From positions 1 through 13,306 of the forward strand of contig JAUWKW010000013.1 in NCBI GenBank assembly GCA_030614035.1: 13,306 bases of DNA, written 5' to 3'. Below the pieces are notes generated by a model. It was not told the origin of the DNA and ran no database searches. It saw only the letters and a program-made list of their open reading frames with translations. The DNA is from Chromatiales bacterium (GTDB lineage: Bacteria > Pseudomonadota > Gammaproteobacteria > Steroidobacterales > GCA-2729495). Within the stretch, counting starts at the first letter, position 1. Each line of letters opens with the position of its first letter. Shown in pieces: positions 7,460 through 13,306 of this stretch. Both the position numbers and the translations under genes were made by a program.

Positions 7460-7496
7460 GGGTCACGGCTCCCCGGGCTGCGCTTGCGCCGGGCGC

Positions 7497-10256
7497 TTAA
7501 ATCAGTTCATCCAGTTTCTCGAGCTGGGCATCAATCTGGCTGATTTCGCGTTCCAGGTCTGTGAACCGTTGCCGTTCTTTGGCCAACACCGCCGCTGGGG
7601 CTTTGGCGAGGAATTGCTTGTTTTCGAGCTTGCCCTGAATCTTTTGGAGATCATGCGTGCCGCGGCCGCGCTTTTTCTCCAGGCGGAGCTTTTCGGCCGC
7701 AACGTCGATCACACCCGCCATTGGCACCAGGATTTTCATTGCCCCGAGCAGCGCGGTTGCGGACGGCGGCGGCGATTCGTCGTCGGCGAGGACCCGGACG
7801 TCAGCGAGTCGGCCGAGGTTCTTTAAATACAGCGCGTGGCGCGCCAGCAACTCCTGGTCCGTGTCCGACGCACCCTGTAACAGCACGGACAATGGCCGAC
7901 CGGGCGCAATGTCCATTTCGCCACGAATCTGGCGAATGCCAATAATGACGCCCATGATCCATTCGATCTGCTGCTCGGCATCTGCATCCTTATCGAACGC
8001 GTCCGCGCTTGGGTAGGCCTGCAGCATGATCGTTGCGCCGTCGCGAGGCGCCAGTTTCTGCCAGATCTCCTCGGTAATAAACGGGATCAGTGGGTGCAGG
8101 CAGCGCAGCAACGCGTCGAGTACTTCAACCAGGGTTTCGCGCGTCGCCGCTTTCGACGAATCCGTAGCATCCGTATCCTGCAACGCGGTTTTAGACAGCT
8201 CCAGGTACCAGTCGCAGTATTCGTTCCAGGTGAACTCGTATAGCGTTTTGGCCGCGAGATCGAGGCGGTAGGATTCCAGGTGTTTACGCGTGTCCACGAT
8301 TGTCTGATTAAGGCGCGAACGAATCCAGCGGTCACAAAGGTTTTGATCCGCGGGGGCTATCGGCGCGGACTGAGCATCTGGAGTTTGATTCATCAGCACA
8401 TATCGGGCCGCATTCCAGATTTTGTTACAAAAATTTCGGTAACCCTCTATTCGATTCAAATCGAATCGAATGTCGCGGCCCGTGCTGGCCAATGCAGCGA
8501 AGGTAAAGCGCAATGCATCTGTACCGAACTCGGGGATGCCATTGGGAAATTGCTTGCGGGTCGCGGCCTCGATCTGCGGTTTCAATTGCGGCTGCATCAG
8601 TCCGGCGGTGCGTTTGTCCAGCAGCGTATCCAAATCGACCCCGTCTATCAGGTCCAGCGGATCGAGCACGTTTCCCTTGGACTTGGACATCTTCTGGCCT
8701 TCCTGGTCGCGAATCAGCCCGTGTATGTAAACTTCGCGAAACGGCACATCGCCGGCAAATTTCAGGCCCATCATGATCATCCGTGCAACCCAGAAGAAGA
8801 TGATGTCGAAACCGGTGACCAGGACGCTGCCAGGGTAGAACGTCTTCAGGTCTGACGTGTCGTCGGGCCAACCCTGTGTGGAAAAGGGCCACAGCGCAGA
8901 CGAAAACCAGGTGTCCAGAACGTCTTCGTCCTGGCGAAGCACCAGATCTGGTGCAAGGTCGTGCCGTTGCCGGGCTTCGGTCTCTGATCGGCCGACATAG
9001 ATGTTCCCGGCGTCGTCATACCACGCGGGAATTCGATGGCCCCACCACAGTTGCCGGCTGATGCACCAGTCCTGGATGTTGTGCATCCACTCGAAGTAGG
9101 TTTTGGACCAGTTTTCCGGTATGAAACGAATGCGGCCATCTTCGACCGCCTGGATGGCTGGCTCAGCCAGGGGCCCGGTTTTCACGAACCACTGATCTGT
9201 CAGGTACGGTTCCACGATCTCGGTGCTGCGATCACCGCGCGGAACCATCATCGAGTGGTCTTCGATCTTTTCAACGAGGCCTGCGGCCTCAAGGTCGGCG
9301 ACAACACGTTTCCGGGCGTCGAAGCGGTCGAGGTTCCGGTATGGCTCCGGCGCGTTGTCGTTAATCTCTGCGTTGGTTGAAAAAATATTGATGATTGGCA
9401 AATCGTGTCGCAGGCCGACTTCGTAATCGTTGAAATCATGGGCCGGCGTAATCTTTACGCAGCCGCTGCCAAACTCGGGGTCGACGTATTCGTCCGCGAT
9501 GACCGGTATCTGCCGGCCCGTTAGCGGCAACTCCACCGTTAGCCCGACCAGCGAACGGTAACGTGTGTCTTCGGGATGCACGGCTACGGCTGTGTCGCCA
9601 AGCATCGTTTCAGGTCGAGTCGTGGCTACAACGACATAGCCGTCCCCACTCGTTAGCGGATAGCGGAAATGCCACAGGTGGCCTTGCTCTTCTTTCGACA
9701 GTACCTCGAGGTCGGACAGGGCCGTGTGCAACACCGGATCCCAATTAACCAGACGCTTGCCCCGGAAAATTAAGCCTTCATCGTATAGTTGAACGAATAC
9801 TTCGATGACTGCCCGCGACAGGTCCTCGTCCATCGTGAACCGTTCGCGACTCCAGTCGCCCGAACTGCCCATGCGCCTGAGCTGCTGCGCGATCGTATCG
9901 CCCGATTGCTGTTTCCAGTCCCAGACTTTCTGCAGGAACGCTTCCCGCCCGAGGCTCAGGCGATCCTGACCGGCGGATTCGATCTGCCGTTCGACGACCA
10001 TTTGCGTGGCGATACCGGCGTGGTCCATGCCGGGTTGCCACAAGCTGTTGTAACCGAGCATACGGTGATATCGCGTCAGGGCGTCCATGATCGTGTCCTG
10101 GAACGCGTGCCCCATGTGCAGTGTGCCGGTGACATTCGGCGGCGGAATCATTATCGAGTACGGCTCGCCGTGACCGGACGGCGCAAAATAGCCAGCCTTC
10201 TCCCAATGCGCGTACCAGGCTTTCTCGATGGCGGCTGGCTTATAGGATTTTTCCAT
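7497..10256 (-). CDS. valS: Valyl-tRNA synthetase
   Basis: A class I aminoacyl-tRNA synthetase that charges tRNA-Val in the cytoplasm. It is 919 residues, within the normal range. The ATP-binding HIGH motif is HMGH (47-50) after PPPNVTGTL. The editing (CP1) domain, which removes mischarged threonine, includes [18 protein letters not shown] (211-228). The [16 protein letters not shown] block (397-412) is typical. KMSKS is at 522-526. The C terminus (about 850-919) is charged and helical, ending in KLDELI, and is the valS-specific coiled-coil arm. The start overlaps the small upstream gene (TGATG) and has GAGG four bases before the ATG. The long plus-strand open frames across it are shadows. 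Confidence 0.98.
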   Translation of the reverse strand: MEKSYKPAAIEKAWYAHWEKAGYFAPSGHGEPYSIMIPPPNVTGTLHMGHAFQDTIMDALTRYHRMLGYNSLWQPGMDHAGIATQMVVERQIESAGQDRLSLGREAFLQKVWDWKQQSGDTIAQQLRRMGSSGDWSRERFTMDEDLSRAVIEVFVQLYDEGLIFRGKRLVNWDPVLHTALSDLEVLSKEEQGHLWHFRYPLTSGDGYVVVATTRPETMLGDTAVAVHPEDTRYRSLVGLTVELPLTGRQIPVIADEYVDPEFGSGCVKITPAHDFNDYEVGLRHDLPIINIFSTNAEINDNAPEPYRNLDRFDARKRVVADLEAAGLVEKIEDHSMMVPRGDRSTEIVEPYLTDQWFVKTGPLAEPAIQAVEDGRIRFIPENWSKTYFEWMHNIQDWCISRQLWWGHRIPAWYDDAGNIYVGRSETEARQRHDLAPDLVLRQDEDVLDTWFSSALWPFSTQGWPDDTSDLKTFYPGSVLVTGFDIIFFWVARMIMMGLKFAGDVPFREVYIHGLIRDQEGQKMSKSKGNVLDPLDLIDGVDLDTLLDKRTAGLMQPQLKPQIEAATRKQFPNGIPEFGTDALRFTFAALASTGRDIRFDLNRIEGYRNFCNKIWNAARYVLMNQTPDAQSAPIAPADQNLCDRWIRSRLNQTIVDTRKHLESYRLDLAAKTLYEFTWNEYCDWYLELSKTALQDTDATDSSKAATRETLVEVLDALLRCLHPLIPFITEEIWQKLAPRDGATIMLQAYPSADAFDKDADAEQQIEWIMGVIIGIRQIRGEMDIAPGRPLSVLLQGASDTDQELLARHALYLKNLGRLADVRVLADDESPPPSATALLGAMKILVPMAGVIDVAAEKLRLEKKRGRGTHDLQKIQGKLENKQFLAKAPAAVLAKERQRFTDLEREISQIDAQLEKLDELI

Positions 10257-10567
10257 CAGGCCTCAGGTTTTCCCTTGGTATCACCGGGGCCACCGGAAAA
10301 TTGTTCTTTCAGGATGTCATCGATCAGTATTGGAAGTTCGTGCTGGGCTCTGCGGCGCAGCCGCTCCGCCAGCGTAAATTCCAGATCCTTGAGCATATTT
10401 GCCAGCAGCCGTTCAATGAGGAGGAGACCGCTCTTGGTCAGCCGTGAGCGCAACAACTCCAGATCCGCCTCATCGATTTGGCTTGCTGCTGGCGTTTCCT
10501 CGGCACCCGCCTGCTTTTCGATGCTCTCCGTTAATAGTGGAATGCGATCGCTTGCCACAGCAGTCAT
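10256..10567 (-). CDS. Small helical protein of unknown function between holC and valS
   Basis: A 103-residue soluble protein that I cannot assign to a named family. Its first 35 residues are polar and probably flexible. Residues about 36-93 look alpha-helical with many Leu, Arg and Glu (for example [20 protein letters not shown], then [21 protein letters not shown]). The tail is Gly/Lys/Pro-rich. No signal peptide, membrane span or cysteine motif is seen. ATG 10567 overlaps the holC stop (ATGA), and its own stop overlaps the valS start (TGATG). This packing, and my recollection that Pseudomonas has a small hypothetical gene in the same holC-valS slot, argue that it is real. An in-frame upstream start would overlap holC by 75 bases and is unlikely. 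Confidence 0.72.
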   Translation of the reverse strand: MTAVASDRIPLLTESIEKQAGAEETPAASQIDEADLELLRSRLTKSGLLLIERLLANMLKDLEFTLAERLRRRAQHELPILIDDILKEQFSGGPGDTKGKPEA

Positions 10568-11004
10568 CCAATCGGATGGGTTTCTATCTGACAACCCTGA
10601 TCGCGGTAGTACTGATAGCGTTGCCGGCCAGCCGCGCGGCAACCATCGCTGCGATCGACGATCTCGGCTACGCGGGGGAAGGCCGCATAGAAAGACGGCG
10701 TTTGTTCGGACAGATTGATCAGCAGATCGCCTTCGCCGGTACTATCGGTGCCGCATCCAATCGTCACCGGTGCGGCAGGGATGCGGCCCGGTTCGACGAG
10801 TTCATGCGGCACAAAGCTGCCACCGCGGAAAGTCCAAAGCAAATCGTCAAGGCGCCGGGCATCGGCTTGGGTTTCGGCGTGGGCGTAAATCCTGTGGGAG
10901 AGTACGTAAGCCTTCTCCGCCAAACGGCAGGCGAATCGTAACCGGCCACTCGGCTCGGTTGATTCAAGGACGTAAAAGTCTACGCGGGTCGCTGCGTTCG
11001 GCAA
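10564..11004 (-). CDS. holC: DNA polymerase III subunit chi
   Basis: Chi is the accessory clamp-loader subunit that pairs with psi (HolD) and binds the C-terminal tail of SSB, linking the replicase to single-stranded DNA. Family features include the start TRVDFYVLES, the block FACRLAEKAY (24-33), and DDLLWTFRGGSFVPHE (53-68) with the aromatic DxLLWTF motif. The rest covers the normal length: 146 residues against 147 in E. coli. I chose the TTG at 11004 because a perfect GGAGG ends eight bases upstream and the family alignment begins just after it. The frame stays open up to 11181 inside pepA, but those residues are not chi-like. It lies 71 bases behind pepA and overlaps the next gene in ATGA. 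No holD is present in this window. Confidence 0.9.
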   Translation of the reverse strand: MPNAATRVDFYVLESTEPSGRLRFACRLAEKAYVLSHRIYAHAETQADARRLDDLLWTFRGGSFVPHELVEPGRIPAAPVTIGCGTDSTGEGDLLINLSEQTPSFYAAFPRVAEIVDRSDGCRAAGRQRYQYYRDQGCQIETHPIG

Positions 11005-11012
11005 CGCCAATT

Positions 11013-11017
11013 CCTCC
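11013..11017 (-). promoter_or_regulatory. Ribosome binding site deciding the holC TTG start
   Basis: On the minus strand GGAGG (11017-11013) is followed by eight bases and then TTG at 11004. A second TTG at 11010 is too close to the Shine-Dalgarno to be used. This fixes a non-ATG start for holC. Confidence 0.7.
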
Positions 11018-11075
11018 GGGCGGTTCCACCGATGCGCCGAAAATCGCAGTGCTCGGATGACGGTGCTACGGGGCT

Positions 11076-12560
11076 CTATTGATCCAGCAGGAATTCTACC
11101 AGCAACGGCACCGGCCGGCCGGTGCTGCCTTTTCTCGCGCCGCCGCGCCATGCCGTGCCAGCGATATCCAAATGAGCCCAATCGGTGCCATCAACGAACC
11201 GGGACAAAAAGCACGCGGCAGTGATTGTTCCTGCGTCGCGTCCGCCCACATTTGCAACATCGGCAAAGTTACTCTTCAATTGAGCTTGGTATTCATCGTC
11301 CAGCGGCAACTGCCAGGCCGGGTCATCGGCAGCGTTTCCGGCATCGAGCAGTTTTTTAGCCAGCCGGTTGGAGTTCGACAGCAAACCCGTTCGATGTTTA
11401 CCGAGCGCAACCACGCAGGAACCGGTTAGCGTAGCGACATCAATCATCGCCGCCGGCTTGAAGCGTTGGGCGTAGGTCAATGAGTCGGACAGAATCAGCC
11501 TGCCTTCAGCATCGGTATTCAGCACCTCGATCGTTTGGCCCGACATCGCCGTGACGATGTCCCCCGGCTTGGTGGCTTTACCGCTGGGCAGGTTCTCCGC
11601 CGCGGGCACCAGGCCGACGAGATTCACCTTGAGTTTGAGTTGGGTGATTGCCTTCATGACTCCGACAACAGTTGCTGCACCGCTCATGTCGAATTTCATT
11701 TCATCCATGGCGCCGGGCGGTTTGAGTGAGATGCCACCCGCATCGAAAGTGATGCCCTTGCCAATCAGCGCGATGGGAGGCTTGGCCGCGGCGGCGCCAC
11801 GGTAGCGCAGGACGATGAACTTGGCCGGTTCGTCGGTTCCTGCCGTAACAGACAGCAGCGCACCCATTTTCAATTTTCGCATTTCCGCTTCGTTAAGCAC
11901 CTGGACCGTCAGTTTCGGCGCGTTCTTCGCGAGTTCACGCGTGCGTTTGACCAGGTACGTGGGCGTGCAGACGTTTGCGGGCAGGTTGCCCAGGTCACGG
12001 GTCAGGTCCTGGCCGGCGCCGATGGCGTCACCGTGAGCAATTCCGCGCCGGGCGCGGGTAGCCGCTTTCCGATCACGAACGGCGATACCGAGGGTCTTGA
12101 GGGCGGGTTTGTCGACCTTCGAATTGGATTTCATCGCGGTGAATCGATACACCGTGTCATGCCAGGTTTCCGCGGCGATCCGCGCCAGCCGATACGCATC
12201 GCTGCCGGCAACGCGTTCGAGGCTCACATATGAAATCGCATCGGTATGATTCGAACCCGATAACGCAGTGAAGGCAGCGCGCATTGCCTTCCGATAAGCG
12301 CGGCCGTCGAATTCGTCTTTCGGGCCGCAGCCCACCAGCAACAAACGGTCAAACGGACATCCTTCGGTCTGCGTTAAAAGCAAGGTCTGGCCCACTCCGT
12401 CACGCAGATCGGCACTTTTGTTAACCGCTGAAATTGCTCCGCTGATGACAGAATCGATTGCCCGCGCCGCCGTGCCGAGCTTGCCGCCGTCATAGACCGG
12501 CACGATGGCGACATCGGTGCGCTGTTCTGTCGGTTTGCCCGTCTTGACCTGATACCGCAT
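11076..12560 (-). CDS. pepA: Leucyl aminopeptidase (M17 family)
   Basis: A cytoplasmic two-metal aminopeptidase that removes N-terminal residues, Leu preferred; the E. coli homologue also binds DNA in Xer recombination and pyrimidine-dependent regulation. It is 494 residues, normal for the family. The signature NTDAEGRL is at 348-355. The metal ligands line up with E. coli at a constant offset of two: Lys268, Asp273, Asp291, Asp350 and Glu352. The catalytic Lys280 (in GGISLKPP) and Arg354 are also present. The N-terminal 160 residues form the less conserved hexamer or DNA-contact domain. ATG 12560 has AGGGG seven bases upstream. It is the first gene of the minus-strand train and faces away from lptF across the 237-base gap. 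Whether it keeps a DNA-binding role here cannot be judged. Confidence 0.97.
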   Translation of the reverse strand: MRYQVKTGKPTEQRTDVAIVPVYDGGKLGTAARAIDSVISGAISAVNKSADLRDGVGQTLLLTQTEGCPFDRLLLVGCGPKDEFDGRAYRKAMRAAFTALSGSNHTDAISYVSLERVAGSDAYRLARIAAETWHDTVYRFTAMKSNSKVDKPALKTLGIAVRDRKAATRARRGIAHGDAIGAGQDLTRDLGNLPANVCTPTYLVKRTRELAKNAPKLTVQVLNEAEMRKLKMGALLSVTAGTDEPAKFIVLRYRGAAAAKPPIALIGKGITFDAGGISLKPPGAMDEMKFDMSGAATVVGVMKAITQLKLKVNLVGLVPAAENLPSGKATKPGDIVTAMSGQTIEVLNTDAEGRLILSDSLTYAQRFKPAAMIDVATLTGSCVVALGKHRTGLLSNSNRLAKKLLDAGNAADDPAWQLPLDDEYQAQLKSNFADVANVGGRDAGTITAACFLSRFVDGTDWAHLDIAGTAWRGGARKGSTGRPVPLLVEFLLDQ

Positions 12561-12797
12561 CAGGTATCCCCTGTGTGCTGTTTTTGGCGGCCGCGCCGCT
12601 GACTTGACTCTCAGCTTCGGCAGCCCTGAAGATAGGGCAAGAGAGCCACATTCTTCCCCAAACGAATGCGGCGTAGTTTACTTGATTATCATCTGACTCG
12701 CGAAGCCGTTCGCTGCCTGGAACCGATCACGCCAATGCCAATAACGGTCCGTACAGACGCCGCGCTCACGCCGGCATTACGATTCGGCTGATCCGCC
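12561..12797. promoter_or_regulatory. Divergent pepA / lptF intergenic region
   Basis: These 237 bases separate two outward-facing essential or housekeeping operons, so promoters for both should lie here. On the minus strand, GATAAT (12690-12685) is a fair -10 candidate for pepA, but no good -35 stands in front of it. On the plus strand, TTGACT (12604-12609) is a fair -35, with only weak -10 sequences 17-18 bases on. I see no riboswitch, attenuator peptide or coding frame. The lptF start has no strong Shine-Dalgarno. Region call is positional; individual promoter elements are tentative. Confidence 0.5.
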
Positions 12798-13306
12798 ATG
12801 TCCAGCATACTCAGTCGCTATATTCTGAAAGAAACAGCTCAGACCTGGCTGGCCGTGACATTGGTGCTGCTGATGGTATTGCTGACCAATCAGTTTGCCC
12901 AGGTGCTGGGGGACGCCGCCGCGGCCAAACTGCCCAAGGATGCAGTGTTAACTGTGATGGGCTTCAGCTCGATCACCTATCTGACCATACTGATTCCATT
13001 GGGCATGTTCCTGTCCGTCATGCTGGCAATGGCCCGCTTTTACCGCGATAGCGAAATGGCCGCGATGATGGCATCGGGTATTGGACCGTTGGCCTTGTAC
13101 CGCCCTTTGATTACGTTTGCGCTGGTACTCGCAGCGACTGTCGGTTACTTGTCGATGGATCTGGTGCCCCGTGCTACCGAGCGCGGACAGCTCATCAGCG
13201 AAAAGGCGAAACAACAAGCCGAGTTGGGTCTGCTCGAGGCCGGCCGAGTCGTATCCTTCGGCTCCGACGACGCCGTCATGTACGCTGAAAAGGTGTCTGA
13301 CAGCGG
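12798..13306 (+). CDS. lptF: LPS export system permease LptF (5' part, cut by window end)
   Basis: LptF pairs with LptG in the inner-membrane ABC transporter LptB2FG, which extracts lipopolysaccharide and passes it to LptC/LptA. The visible 169 residues start MSSILSRYILKETAQTWLAV. They contain a first membrane span (about 17-37), the motif ITYLTILIPLGMFLSVMLAMARFYRDSEM (59-87) typical of LptF/LptG, then ALMxxG-like AAMMASGIGP (88-97), and a third span at about 101-120. The start of the periplasmic beta-jellyroll domain follows (from about residue 145, GLLEAGRVVSFG). The frame is open to the right edge with no stop. Divergence from pepA is the arrangement known in E. coli, where lptF-lptG diverge from pepA-holC-valS, and it favours LptF over LptG. 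Confidence 0.93.
   Translation, partial: MSSILSRYILKETAQTWLAVTLVLLMVLLTNQFAQVLGDAAAAKLPKDAVLTVMGFSSITYLTILIPLGMFLSVMLAMARFYRDSEMAAMMASGIGPLALYRPLITFALVLAATVGYLSMDLVPRATERGQLISEKAKQQAELGLLEAGRVVSFGSDDAVMYAEKVSDS

Noticed and set aside
9789..10718. 309-codon plus-strand open frame opposite valS and the small upstream gene
   Set aside because: Antisense to the catalytic core of valS; product is Arg/Ser/Pro-rich with no family features.
11005..11181. Upstream extension of the holC frame into pepA
   Set aside because: The extra residues are Arg/Pro-rich and unlike chi, would overlap pepA by about 100 bases, and the real start is marked by GGAGG at 11017-11013.

Overview
The window is ordinary-looking chromosomal DNA, moderately GC-rich and almost fully coding, from a gammaproteobacterium. 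The main evidence is the block pepA-holC-small gene-valS with lptF diverging from pepA. This is the arrangement known from E. coli and Pseudomonas relatives, and holC, lptF and this order are typical of Gammaproteobacteria. The species cannot be named from the sequence. I see no tRNA, rRNA, insertion sequence, phage gene, CRISPR array or other sign of recent transfer.

Positions 1-94 may hold the last 30 codons of an unidentified upstream gene. After a gap (95-323) comes a plus-strand operon at 324-3541: pssA (membrane-type phosphatidylserine synthase), a family 4 Fe-S uracil-DNA glycosylase, rimI (acetyltransferase for ribosomal protein S18), and a UMF1/Atg22-like MFS transporter. The genes overlap by 4, 4 and 17 bases, so they are almost certainly co-transcribed and translationally coupled.

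Facing it is a long minus-strand gene train from 12560 down to 3538: pepA, holC, a small conserved-looking protein, valS, a MoxR AAA+ ATPase, a DUF58 protein and a TgpA-type transglutaminase membrane protein. The last three are the known MoxR-DUF58-transglutaminase module, here placed 37 bases behind valS with no clear terminator between. The two convergent trains end on the same four bases, TTAA (3538-3541). At the right edge lptF starts at 12798 and runs off the window. Its 237-base divergent gap with pepA must hold the promoters for both directions.

The most interesting observation is in the uracil-DNA glycosylase. Before its Fe-S/UDG domain it carries a roughly 55-residue extension. The start of this extension (residues 11-24) matches the pattern of the N-terminal clamp-loader-binding peptide of E. 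coli DNA polymerase III psi (HolD). The gene also sits directly before rimI, the place where holD sits in E. coli. This suggests a glycosylase tethered to the replicative clamp loader, or a psi substitute. It is an inference from sequence pattern and position only.
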